Positions 22,410-33,203 of a stretch of DNA of 64,000 nucleotides are shown here, in pieces; positions within the stretch are counted from its first letter, which is position 1; every line of letters starts with the position of its first letter. Under the pieces are notes generated by a model, which made no database searches, was not told the DNA's origin, and worked only from the letters and a program-made list of their open reading frames with translations. This DNA comes from Sambucus nigra (taxonomy: Eukaryota; Streptophyta; Magnoliopsida; Dipsacales; Adoxaceae), in the NCBI GenBank assembly GCA_949130495.1, contig OX422222.1, positions 272,356,109 through 272,420,108 of the forward strand, in the 5' to 3' direction. The translations under genes and the position numbers were made by a program.

Positions 22410-24042
22410 TGTCTATGCCGGTGCATACATAAAAAATCTGAATTATCAAATAACAACAATGCCTATACAAATCTACCCTCCCATGAACCCAAAACTGGAA
22501 AGATACAAATGAATAAGTCTTCATCGTTTGTTCTTCAAATCTTCAAAAATGCTCAAAGCTTTTCTCATCAGGGTGTGTAATATATGATTATCAATCTTTG
22601 TACCTACACACATGAGAAAAAGCAAAATTCCACATAACGTATCGAGTTTGAAATGGGATAGACAGAGAAACCAATGAATGATAAAAGCATAAGTCAAATA
22701 TCAAAACTCCCCCAAAATTCAAACTCCCCCATGAAATGATAATTCTTTCTCCCCCTTTTTATGATGTCCCCAAATGGAAAAATAAGAAGAAAAAAAATCA
22801 AACAAGCAAAGTCAGGGTGCCACGGTATACAAAACAAAGGCATCTATCAGATGGAAAACGCGCTCTTGCAAAGAGATACTAAAAAATCTTCACAAACTAT
22901 TTTTGATTTTTTAAATTTTTCATACAAAACTAAGAACCCAATTTGAAAAATATGTAAAACATGATACAAAATTCACACAATAGATTTAAACTCAAACAAC
23001 CAAGTCATGAAAACGGAATGTATGGGTGTGAACACATTCGATAGGTAAATCAACTCAATCAATCATATGTGCACGATGCATAGTGTACTCCTAAAGAATG
23101 AACATCAAAAGTATCCTTAGGTGTAAAAATTTATTGAATTTAAATGACATCGTCTTATGCAAATCAACAAATCAAAGTCTAAATGATTTCCACACCAATA
23201 ACGTCCAAAACAATTTAGCTCATTTGCAAGCATTTCAAGGACGTGCAAACCCGTTTTAATTATCCAACCAAACTCCCTCATAGATATTTTCTTTTAGATG
23301 TAATCTAAATTCTCAAACTTTGGAGAATTGGAGCAAAATCCTAAATGGCCCCTTTTTGGCATTTATATCTTTTTATTGCCTTTCAATTTTTTCAGGCTCT
23401 TTTAACCTCTTTGGACCCCAGATAATAAAATTCCTCCATTTTTTAGGTCTAATTTAACAGTGGCTTAGTATTCGCAAAGGCAAAATAAACCTTTCGCAGC
23501 CCTTCCCCGTTTTCAAAACAATGCACACAAACTCACAAAACGGTTTTTATATGCACAATTTCCTTATCAAAATTTATCGCGCTTGGTTCGTTTTAAGGAG
23601 AGGATTGAAGTGAAAACACCCAACCAACATGTGATAAGACAAGCACAATAATCAAACAAATCCGTGCATGTGTGCAATAAAGGAAACATGAGTTAAACAA
23701 GTAGGAAGTAACACTTAATTACATCTTAATGACTCTAAACATTATAAAGCACAAGGATGAATTGACCTATTGTCTCAACACACTATCAGATAGTCACATG
23801 AAAAAAATAAAATGATGTTGTGACTTGGTCATCCTAAGTGTCCATCCATAAACGGTGCAAAAAAAATACCAAAATCTTTTTGGATTTTCCAAATTTTTTT
23901 AAATAAAATCTTTTTGTATTTTTCAAAAATTTTCAAAAGAAAAAAAATATACAAAAAGTACAAGTCATCACACTAGCAAAAATATATCATGAAAACACAA
24001 CTAGTGTATGACAAACATGCAAACATAATCAACCAAAAGATT
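22410..24042 (-). other. 3' non-coding domain of element C
   Basis: Reverse complement aligns block by block with A (3688-5280) and B (31637-33192). Shared blocks include the end tgatgtccccaaatggaaaa at 22763, aaactccctcatagatattt at 23270, and ccatccataaacggtg at 23841. No coding content was seen. Confidence 0.75.
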
Positions 24043-25226
24043 TCACATGGGGTGATCACGTGCAAACAAACGGGAATCGTGGACAAATAAAACATAAGTC
24101 CCTAAATTCGATTTTCTAACCAAAATAGACGTGTAACGGAGTGTGGGGGTTTTGGGAATCGAATTTAATCTTTCATTAATCTTCCTAGATCCATTTAAAA
24201 GCTTGTAACAAAAGTGCCTAAGATGACCTTGCCTACCGCAATGTGTGCAAGAGTAAATCGAGCGGTGTGTATTACCTGGCCCTCTCCTCAAATTTCTCGA
24301 TTGCCCTCTCTGAATTTGCCTTGGTGGGTCTCTCCTAATGATCCTTGGAGGTTCTCTCATGATGTTAGTATGGGGCTCTTTCCTAACAAACTTAGGTGCC
24401 TCTTTCTTAACAATCCTAGGAGGCTCTCTCACACATGTGGGAATGGGTTCAACATATTTTTCAAGATCAATCCCACCCCTATCCATTTTGATCTTGACTG
24501 TGCCTAAAATCTTATCAAGTTTTCCAGACCTAGACTCCAAATCAAATTTCACCTTACATGAATCTTTCAATTTCACCTCAAGTTCACCTATCCTAGATTC
24601 AAGTACACGTCTAGAATCCTCAAACTCTAAAAGATCCCTTTTCATAGTCTCCATCAACCCTCTAAGACCATCTCTCTCACCCTCGACGTACTCAAGATTC
24701 TCTTTCAAAATTTTCTCACGTGCCCTAACTTCTTCAACTAAAACATCATTATTTTTTAAGGCACACTCTTTCAATTGAGCTTGCAAGTTCAAATTTTTTT
24801 CTTTGTTTTCAAAGTTTCAGCATAAAGTTCATTGAAAGAAATTTGCAAGTCATGCTCATCTACACTTTCATCCTCACTCCCATCACCCTCACTATCATGG
24901 GATTCACTCTCAGTGGCTGTGGAAGAAGTATCATCACCATTCTGATGAGTAGACACACAGTTGGGAAGGACACGCTTACTTGCATAAAAATTTTCTTCAC
25001 TCGGGTTACTCTCACTAAGGGTGGCAACACAAATAATTGGTTTGTTAAAACTGTCCCTAATTTTGGTGGGGCACTCATCTATGTTATGGCCAATACCCTC
25101 ACAACAAAGACATCTCTCAGATTCTTTCCTTTCAACAAGAGATTTAAAAACAGATTTCACTCGAGATTTCCAAATAGAGTTTTCAAATAATTGAGTTCTA
25201 ATATCATCAAAACCACCGAAAGCCAT
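24043..25226 (-). pseudogene. Element C Gag-like gene: two CCHC knuckles, coiled coil, RxPP repeat, no capsid domain
   Basis: Starts MAFGGFDDIRTQLFENSIWK at 25226. The first knuckle CLCCEGIGHNIDEC falls at about residues 40-53. An acidic Ser/Glu/Asp linker follows, then a coiled coil (MNLQAQLKECALKNNDVLVE and LESRSGKLDKILGTVKIK), a basic repeat REPPRIV / REPPRII / RDPPRQI (24290-24425), and a complete second knuckle CTHCGRQGHLRHFC (24200-24260). One frameshift in a T/A run near 24790 separates two otherwise open frames of 154 and 249 codons. As in A, the DUF4219/UBN2 capsid region is missing. The A/C agreement shows this short Gag predates both insertions. Likely a nucleic-acid-binding particle protein or co-packaged factor (inference). 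Confidence 0.85.
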
Positions 25227-25271
25227 TTTTGCGAGAAAAATAGGATCAAACACAATAACTTAGTGCAACAG

Positions 25272-25283
25272 GCTTTGACACAA
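25272..25283 (-). other. Second, decayed PBS-like site of element C
   Basis: Minus-strand TTGTGTCAAAGC, 58 bp from the first site. The following CTGTTGCACTAAG equals what follows A's second site. Confidence 0.5.
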
Positions 25284-25329
25284 AGGTACATGCAAAAAAT
25301 CAGTATCATGCGATAAATTAGCGTAACCC

Positions 25330-25341
25330 GCTCTGATACCA
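25330..25341 (-). other. Primer-binding site of element C
   Basis: Minus-strand TGGTATCAGAGC, three bases from the 5' LTR end; perfect iMet-type site. Confidence 0.92.
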
Positions 25342-25344
25342 ATT

Positions 25345-26472
25345 TGTAGAATCTCTACAGCGGAAATATTACAACTTCTCAAATAAAATCCAGTTTTAAT
25401 TAATCCCAAATTTTAGTTAAACCCTAAAACATGCATCTAGAGGATTTATCAAATAAAATACAGCATGCAGGATAAAATAAATAATTTCAGGAAAAATCCC
25501 CCAAAGGGGCAAAATCTTTTATTTCACTATAATTTGTAAGAAAATGGCTTACACGAATTACAATGAAATAAGTGCGACATACGAAATACCCTCAGGCATC
25601 GGTTTCGATGTCTCAGCTGAAATCTCCCTCAGGAACTCCAGGTGGTCAGCAATAAAGAAGAGAAACGGCTTCTCCACAAGTTTGTCGGCTGGAATTTTCC
25701 CTTTCCAGGAGGGCAGCAATGAAGAAGAAAGACGGCTTCCCCACAAGGGTTGAACAAACTCAAAATTGTGTTCTTGGGTTTCAAAAAGATTCACAAATAT
25801 TTGGCAAGGATGTATGAATCAAAACATGAGTTTTGAGACTCAAAAATATGAATACTTGAGCTAATAGAATTCTCAAAAACGTCTCTCCAAGTCTTGCAAA
25901 ATAACTCCCCCAAAGTTGGCTTTTAAAAGAATCCAAAACGAATTTTAAAATTTTAGGACTCTTGCCAGCGTCAGGTACCCCGAACCGGTTCTGGTGTACC
26001 CCGAACCGGTTCCCCAAGAGGTTTGCGGTACCGCACTGGTTTGGGGTTAAAAGAAAACAACATTCTTCAAAGGAATTTTCTCCATCTTCAAAAGGTCATT
26101 ACTCCTTCACCGTAGCTCGGATTGAGGTGTCGTTTCTTCCAGTATCTTCGTGGAGTCGAGCTCTATAAATTTCCAATTGACCAGACCTCCGAAATATGGC
26201 TATAAAATTATGAAAATGCCCTTAAACTTTCCTATCTTACCTTTCTTACACTTCTTTGACTTCTCTTGCGTACCACTTGCATAAAGTTGCTAAAATCATG
26301 GGACGTGTGGTCATTAAGGCAGATGTGGGACACATTAATGGAGATGTTAAATGCTTGATTCCGAGAATTTGGATATAGGACGTCATATGAGATCGTGAGG
26401 TGACGTGCCAAATGTAGCGGCGAACGACATATATAAATTTAACATGTTGGACACGAGAAAAATGTCCTTACA
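25345..26472 (-). repeat. Element C 5' LTR
   Basis: 1128 bp, minus TGTAAGGACATT to GATTCTACA. Palindrome cluster at 25970-26045 with two exact gaaccggttc copies. About 45 bp longer than the 3' LTR because of an imperfect internal duplication near 25630-25735 (agaagagaaacggcttc / agaagaaagacggcttc). Confidence 0.9.
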
Positions 26473-26642
26473 TCATCAATAGAAGAGTACTCACTATCAC
26501 TCACATGACTAGCCATAAAATCCACAACGCTGGGCTTAGTGGGGGAATCGGGTCCCTCTTCATTATCACTATCACTAAGTGTTACATTATATGAAATAGG
26601 TTGCTTATCCTCTCTCCTTAGTTTAGTGGGGCACTCAAAAAC
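26473..26642 (-). pseudogene. Element D Gag, segment from first knuckle end to C insertion
   Basis: Frame VFECPTKLRREDKQPISYN, then an acidic SDSDNEEG linker and VVDFMASHVSDSEYSSIDD, as in element E's Gag (FVEFMANHVND). It begins in the last residues of the knuckle (FEC). To the right the same open frame continues into G's RNase H region, so a 115-codon ORF (26439-26786) spans three elements. It ends at the TCATC duplication of C. Confidence 0.75.
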
Positions 26643-28496
26643 CCTAATAACTATCTTAGGTGTAACTGTTATCCCTGACATGAGTGAGCGGGCAACTGCA
26701 TCCTGATGTCCAAGTTCTTTCCACTTCTCCTTCCATACCTCAGCCACCTTTCCTACTAGCCTACATCTCAACGCGTCTGCAACCACATTAGACTTCCCCT
26801 GGGTGGTAATGGATGTGGAACTGGTAGTCCTTCACAAATTCCATCCACCTTCGCTCACGCTTATTCAGTTTCCGCTGTATGAACAGATATTGCAGGGATT
26901 TATGATCCGTGAACAAAAGAAATTTCTCCACCAAGAGGTAATGCTTCCATATCCGCAATGCAAACACGACTGCTGCTAACTCCAAGTTGTGGGTGGGGTA
27001 ATTCTTCTTGTGAGGTTTGAGCTTACGGGAAGCATAAGTAATTTCCTTATCCTCCTATTTAAGTACAACCCCAAGTCCTGACAAGGATGCATTAGTGTTG
27101 ACTAGGTACTCTAAATCGGGTGTGGGTAGTGCTAGAACTGGTGTTGAAGTCAACTTGTCCTTTTGATCGTCAAAGGCCAACTGAAAGGTATCATCTCATA
27201 TAAATGGTACCCCTTTGCGAGTCAAGTTTATCAGTGGACCCGCTATCATCGAGAATCCCTGAATAAACCTCCTGTAGTATACTGCCAGTCCCAAGAAACT
27301 ACGAATCTCAATTGGTGTGTGTGGGCTGCCCCCACTCCCTCATCACTAACACCTTTCTTGGATCTACTAATATCCCCTCCTCAGAGATTATGTGATAGAA
27401 TAACTGAACTTCTCTCAACCAAAAGTCACACTTTTCATATTTTCCACATAACTCGTGCTCATGTAATGTTTGTAAAACCATCCTCAGATGCTCGTCATGC
27501 TCCTCCCTATTCCGTGAATAGATCAGGATGTTATCAATGAAGACGATGCCAATTTGATCTAGGAACTCTCTGAACAGCCTGTTCATTAAGTCCATGAAAT
27601 GATTGGAGCATTTGTCTGTCCAAACAGCATAACCCGAAATTAATAAGATCCATATCTTGTCAAGAATGCGATCTTTGATACGTACTTCTCTTGTATCCAT
27701 AGCTGGTGATAACCCGATCTCAAATCTATTTTTGAAAAAAAGGCAGCTCCTCTTAATTGGTTGAACAAGTCATCGATTCGGGGCAACGGATATTTATTTC
27801 GTATCGTGACTTTGTTCAACTCTCGATAATCCACATACAACCTCAAAAACCCATCTATCTTCTTTACAAAAAATACTGGAGCACCCCAAGGCGAGGTAAT
27901 CCTATGAATGAAGTCCTATCCCAACAACTTCTCAGTTTGGTCCCATAACTCTCTCATCTCAGCTGGGGTCATATGGTAAGGTGCTCGGGCTATCGGCCGA
28001 GTGCCCAACATCATATCTATGACGAAATCAATGTCTCGGCTAGGCGATAGTCCTGGTATATCTTGGAACACATAAATAAAATCACGGACTACTTGAATCA
28101 AATCAATGGGAATCACTACCTCTCTAGAGGTCTCCTCCTCTATGTAATATAAATGGGTGGACGATCCTCACTCGGGATAAGGCAACGCCATTAGGAACAT
28201 CTCATGTCCCAGTATAGTAAATATAATGATCATATTAAAACAATCTATCATGGATCTATAGGCGACAAGCCAATCCATTCCAATAATGGCGTCATGCTTG
28301 TGTATGTTCAAGACTAGCATATCTGTTGGCAATATCAAACTCCCAATCTCTATACTTACTCCTCGGTATATAAAGAAAATCAACGACCCATTCCCTAGCG
28401 GTGAGTCTACACAAGTCACTGTGCTTTCTTTCGTGTCTAACAACCCAGTGGCCCATGCAAAGCTAGTAGCTATAAAGCAGTGTAATGCCCCTATGT
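26643..28496 (-). pseudogene. Element G protease C-part, reverse transcriptase and RNase H remnant
   Basis: Minus-strand order: protease end (28496-28168: SFAWATGLLD, then HDAIIGMDWLVAYRSMIDCF); linker and RT fingers (28116-27916: PGLSPSRDIDF, APYHMTPAEM); RT palm (27846-27640: [33 protein letters not shown]); catalytic box FIDNILIYSRN (about 27520-27550), where the second Asp is Asn; then RNase H (26985-26788: [27 protein letters not shown]). Several frame changes. Together these would copy element RNA to DNA. The D-to-N change alone should abolish activity. Integrase and any chromodomain are absent downstream. Confidence 0.88.
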
Positions 28497-29565
28497 TGTA
28501 AGAACATGATTTTATAAATGTTCATCTCAATTAATTACGTCGTATACCGTTAAAATCGTCGAAGAAGTTCAAGAGCAATCTACATCAAGATGGATCCGAA
28601 TATATCAAGGTTCTTCATCAAAAAGCCTCCGCAAAGTTTACTTTGGTAAGGTTATGTTTTAAATACCTTAACTTTGCACTCAGAGCTTTGGGATATTTTT
28701 TCAAAATATTTTCTAAGTGTCAGAGCGGACTTTTTTCGACAAAATTTGAGAATGAGTAATTTTCTAAGTCATGTAACGTTCCTCGATTTTGATGCTCAGG
28801 TCGTTCAAGCGAGATCACATCTCGTTCGAGCAACATTAGATGTCGCACGATGTCGTTCAAACGATACGTGTACTTCATTCGAGCGAGATCCCCTCTTCGT
28901 TCTAATGATCGAGGCGATACGATTTTCTATAAATGCACATTAAATGATTTCTTTTTCGTTAAGAAGTTCCAGCGTTTTGAAAGACAGAAAACAACGAATC
29001 TGCACAATTGTTTTTTACTTCTTCTTTTAGGGTTTTCATTCCCTCTGTTTTCAATTCAAAAAAATCCCATATGCTTTGGTGAATTATTTTGGTGTTCAAG
29101 AACACACTCTACTTTTATTCATTCTTTGTGGGGAGAACTTTACAATCGGAGAGCCATGTGCTATTATGGAGGGAGTCCTTGTGAAGATTTTAGACTGCGT
29201 GTCTGGATTGCGCTTCCTGGTGGTATAACTGCGTGTGAACCATTGCTGATTTCTAGCCGTTGCTTTGAAGGTTTGACGAAGACACCGTGCGTTACTCTTG
29301 TGAGCGAAAGCAAGATGGTATGTAAGTCAATGGTCTTGTAAACTTCTCAAAGTTCTAGAAATAAAAAGTTTTCCCCTTCGGGGATTTTTCCTGAAATTCG
29401 TGTCGCATGCTTTATTTATTTATGGCTTGACACACACACACACACAAATATAGTTGCATGTTTAGGTGCTGAATTAATTTATTTTAAAAATAGACTCTAA
29501 TTAAATAAGTGTGCCAAAGTAGAAATTTGTGAATTTAATCAATTATCCCACAGTCATATTTTACA
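28497..29565 (+). repeat. Element B 5' LTR
   Basis: 1069 bp, near-identical over long stretches to 33204-34266. Palindrome cluster at 28797-28915 followed by a TATAAAT box at 28928-28934. (CA)n tract near 29431-29446. Confidence 0.9.
28797..28934 (+). promoter_or_regulatory. Element B U3 palindrome cluster and TATA box
   Basis: Five variants of the cgttcgaacga motif (gtcgttcaagcgagat 28800, ctcgttcgagcaac 28822, gtcgttcaaacgat 28852, ttcattcgagcgagat 28874, cttcgttctaatga 28896), then a TATAAAT box. Confidence 0.55.
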
Positions 29566-29568
29566 AAT

Positions 29569-29580
29569 TGGTTTCAAAGC
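29569..29580 (+). other. Primer-binding site of element B (mutated)
   Basis: TGGTTTCAAAGC, two changes from TGGTATCAGAGC, three bases after the LTR. Confidence 0.75.
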
Positions 29581-29658
29581 GGGTTACGCTAATTTATCGC
29601 ATGATCCTGATTTTTCAAGGATTTTTATTATACAATTTGACTTCTCACGTCATCAAAT

Positions 29659-29670
29659 TGGTATGAGAGC
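29659..29670 (+). other. Second PBS-like site of element B
   Basis: TGGTATGAGAGC, 90 bp after the first. Both are followed by (g/a)ggttac, showing that the whole segment was duplicated. Confidence 0.65.
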
Positions 29671-29784
29671 AGGTTACCCTATTTTATTGTGTATTCTTAT
29701 TTTTCGCAAAATTGTGTGATATTGATTTTTTAAAAATAGTTTTGTGAAAAATCGCAATGTTTCCATTGGAGCACTCATATAATA

Positions 29785-31636
29785 TGATGCCTATTTTTTA
29801 CGGTTCTAATTATGCCCGTTGGAAAGCTAGTATGAAATCACAATTAAAGGCTATTGATGAACGCATTTGGTTGTTGTGTTAAAGAGGGTGGACTCCTCCC
29901 ACTATCACCGTTGAAAATATCACCTCTTTAAAACCCGTGTCGGCCTGTACTGAAGATGATTTTAAAATGTCTAATTTTAATTCACATGGTTTGAGTGCAA
30001 TTTCTGGAGCCGTCATTCCCGACGAGTTTTGCCGAATTATGAGGTGCACCACGTCTAAAGAGGCATGTGATGTAGTCCAATTGACACATGGGGGTACGAA
30101 TGCGGTTAAAGATTCAAAATTTCCAAATCTTGCCACCCAATTTGAGACCATTACTATGTTAGAGTTCGAAAGTTTTGATGAATTTTATGCACGTTTGTCG
30201 AACATTGTCAACGCTAGTTTTAATTTGGGTGAGGCGATTGATAACACGAGTGTCGTTAATTTTTTTTTGAGATCTCTCCCAAAACTCTTTATTCTTAAAG
30301 TCACCGTTTTGAACGCTTTGGGAAATTTGAAATCACTTAAGTTGGAAGAACTTGTAGAGATCTTCAAACCTATGAGATTGACATGTTTCCCCAAACCATT
30401 AAGTCTAAGGATAAAGGCGTTGCTTTAAAGACTCATTTTAAGAAAAAATTTGTGAGGTTGATTCTGAGGGAGATTTTGATTTTAATGACGTGGCCTTATT
30501 TACAAAAAAAATTAAAAAATTTCTCAAAATTTCTAAAGAAAATTCGTCCAATAAAAAGAGATTTTTTGAGAAAAATAAAAAGAAAGGAAAGGACAAAGAA
30601 AGCGGTGAGAGGGAAAAAGAAAATGACTCAGATGAGGAGTGTGAGGAGGATTTTGAGAACGTGACTTGTTTTGAATGTGCGGGTAAGGGGCATAAATCAT
30701 TTGAGTGTCCTACGTGGCTTAGAAAAAAAGGAAGAAATTAACCATGCCCTCCGCAATTAGTAATAGTAGTGAATGTGAGGGTGATGTGACTAGTGGTGAG
30801 AAGTTTGTTGCTTTTTTAGCAAGTCATGTGAGCACACCCACTTTTCCCACAATAGTGCAAATGAATGCGATGGTGATAATTTGAGCGCTTCAAGTGAGGG
30901 AGAAAGCGAGAGAGATAGTGGAGATGAAAGTGAGCTCCAAAAAGCACTTAGAGATTTGTACATCGTGACCTTAAAAACAAAGAAGTATAATAGGGATTTA
31001 GGTCGTCGAGTGTTAGATTTGGAGAGAGAGAAGGAGGTTTTAAGAAAGGAAAAATGTGATTTGACCGATACGGTGTCTAGTCTGACGACACGTGTATCCC
31101 AACTCGAGAGTGATCTCGAACGTGCCAGGGAGGTCAAAGTAAATTTTGAGAATGCACCTAAGAAGGCTGAAAAGGTGGTTCTTAATCCCGATGAGGGTAG
31201 AGTTGACAAGCTAGGAAAAGGTCATGACGGTGCTTCCACTTATTTTGTAGCACCCGAGCCAATTCACACTTTAGTGATAGATTCACATGGCCCAAAAATT
31301 AACCCACCTAGGCATCTGTTTCCCGTTAGGACATTACGTCCTAGAGTTTTTGAGAGAGGTGTTCCTAGGCCCATTTATGTTTGTTTCCATTGCAAGAGGA
31401 GAGGACACCTTAGGTAATTTTTCTTTAAGTTAGGTTATGTGTCACGTTTTGCTTCACGTGTTTCTGTCACACATGCACCCACACATGATACTTTACATGC
31501 TCCTGGAGAATACATGAGAGAGTTTGCACATTTAGGTGAGCAAGTTAATTTTTTGGTCAAAACTTCACAAAATTTAATGGAGGTTTTTCAGAAGTTGGCA
31601 CCACCTTTGGAAAACCCCTCTGCACCTAACGATTAA
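29785..31636 (+). pseudogene. Element B Gag: DUF4219/UBN2, two CCHC knuckles, coiled coil
   Basis: The start MMPIFYGSNYARWKASMKSQ is a DUF4219 motif. The UBN2 core at 29937-30370 has SKEACDVVQLTHGGTNAV and QFETITMLEFESFDEFYARL. A frameshift near 30370 leads to a Lys/Glu-rich linker and the first knuckle CFECAGKGHKSFEC (30669-30710). An acidic linker and coiled coil follow (30881-31190: DLGRRVLDLEREKEVLRKEK), then a Pro-rich stretch and the second knuckle CFHCKRRGHLR followed by a stop where its last Cys should be (31380-31420). The last frame ends LMEVFQKLAPPLENPSAPND at 31634. It would build the particle and bind RNA. An in-frame stop near 29879 and the frameshift inactivate it. Confidence 0.88.
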
Positions 31637-33192
31637 GGGTTGACTTATTTAATAGCATAGGATGTTTTCCATGATGACATTATTTGCCTATTGCTAGTAT
31701 GTATCATTTTTTTATGTTTTCCATTTTTTTGAAAAATACAAAAAGATTTTATTTTGATAAAATTTTTAAAAAATCCAAAAAAGAGTTTTGTATTTTGTTT
31801 ACACCGTTTATGGATGGACACTTAGGAAGACTGAGTCACAATATCATTCCATTTTTCATGTTACTATTTGATAGTGTTTTGAGACAATATGTCAATTCAT
31901 CCATGTATTTTATAATGTTTGGAGTCATTGAGATGTAATTAAGTGTAATTCCTACATGTTTGACTCATGATTTCCTTTATTGCACACATGCACAGATTTG
32001 TTTGATTATTGTGCTTGTGTTATCACATGTTGGTTTGGTGTTTTCACTTCAATCCTATCTTTAAAAACAAACCAAGCACAATAAAACTTGATAAAGAAGT
32101 TATGCATGTAAGAGTCGTTTGTGAGTTTATGTGTTTTATTTGAAAACGGGGAAGGGATGCGAAAGGTTCATTTGGCCTTTGAGAATACTAAGACACCATT
32201 ATATCAAACCTAAAAAATTAAGTAATTTTATTATCCGGAGTCCAAAGAGGTTTAAAAGAGCTCGGAAAAATTTAAACGCAATAAAAAGAAATTCATGCCA
32301 AAAAGGGGCCATTAGTTTTTTGCACCAATTCTCTAATGTTTGAGAATTTAGATTACCTCTAAAAGAAAATATGCATGAGGGAGTTTGGATGGAATTTAAA
32401 ACGGGTTTTCACGTCCTTGAAAGTATTAAAAAATTGCTACATAGTTTTGGACGTTATTAGTGTGGAAATCATTTAGACTTTGATTTGTTGATTTGTATAA
32501 GATGATGTCATCTAAAATTAACAATTTTTACACCTAAGGAGGTTTTTGTTGTTCATTCGTTAGGAGTACACGTATGCATCGTGCACATAATATTGACTGA
32601 GTTTATTTATCTATCGAATGTGTTCACACCCATTCATTCCATTTCCATAACTTGGTTGTTTTAGTATAAATCCATGGTGTGTGAATTTTGTATCTTATTT
32701 TTGTACGAAAAATTTGAAAAATAAAAAATAGTTTGTGGATTTTTTTTAAGATATACCTTTGCATGCGCGTAGTTTGATTCATGTTTGTTATGCATTTTAT
32801 CGTTACACTCCAGGTTTTAGTTTGTTTCTTCTTATCTGTCTATTTAGGGATATCATAAAAAGGGGGAGAACGAATTATGATTTTATGGGGAGTTTTTGCA
32901 TTATAGGGGAGATTTGATTAGATTTATTGATTTATTCTTATATCATTTCAAACTCGATACGTCACAAAGGTTTTTGCTTTATCTCATGTGTGTAGATACA
33001 AAGATTTATAATCATTATATTGCGCACCCTGATGAGAAAAACTTTGAGATTTTATGAAGATTTTTGAAGAAAAGTTTGAGATATTGCAAATTTGTACCCT
33101 TTTAGTTTTGAGATTTATGTGAGGGTAGATTTGTATAGGCATTTTAGTATTTGATAATTCAGATGTTTTTATATATGTACTGGCATAGACAT
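31637..33192 (+). other. 3' non-coding domain of element B
   Basis: Highly similar to A's domain: atggatggacacttaggaag at 31811, gagacaatatgtcaattcat at 31881, aagagtcgtttgtgagttt near 32109, and the end tagacatagggggagattt at 33187. No coding similarity; occasional open frames are not shared with A. Confidence 0.75.
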
Positions 33193-33203
33193 AGGGGGAG
33201 ATT
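33193..33203 (+). other. Polypurine tract of element B
   Basis: AGGGGGAGATT directly before the 3' LTR TG at 33204. Confidence 0.88.

Larger units (their letters stand above)
21315..26472 (-). mobile_element. Element C: complete gag-only LTR element
   Basis: 5158 bp with both LTRs, a perfect TCATC target duplication, iMet primer site, a gag-like gene, a 1.6-kb non-coding domain and a polypurine tract. There is no pol in the 2.95-kb internal region. It inserted into D's gag. The LTRs differ by scattered substitutions and an indel of about 50 bp (near 25645-25700), so the insertion is not recent. It is the best-preserved member of the A/C type. Confidence 0.92.
16305..26642 (-). mobile_element. 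Element D: copia-type element in circularly permuted order, carrying C
   Basis: On the minus strand the order is gag C-terminal half (26642-20561, split by C), 3' non-coding domain, polypurine tract, one LTR (18573-16999), primer site, gag N-terminal half (16933-16310). This is internal-LTR-internal rather than LTR-internal-LTR. The two gag halves complement each other with a gap of about 100 residues. Both outer ends join element G abruptly, without LTR ends or a target duplication. Confidence 0.75.

Noticed and set aside
30790..31209. 139-codon minus-strand open frame opposite B's gag
   Set aside because: Ser/Leu-rich antisense shadow of the coiled coil; the sense frame has the recognisable domains.
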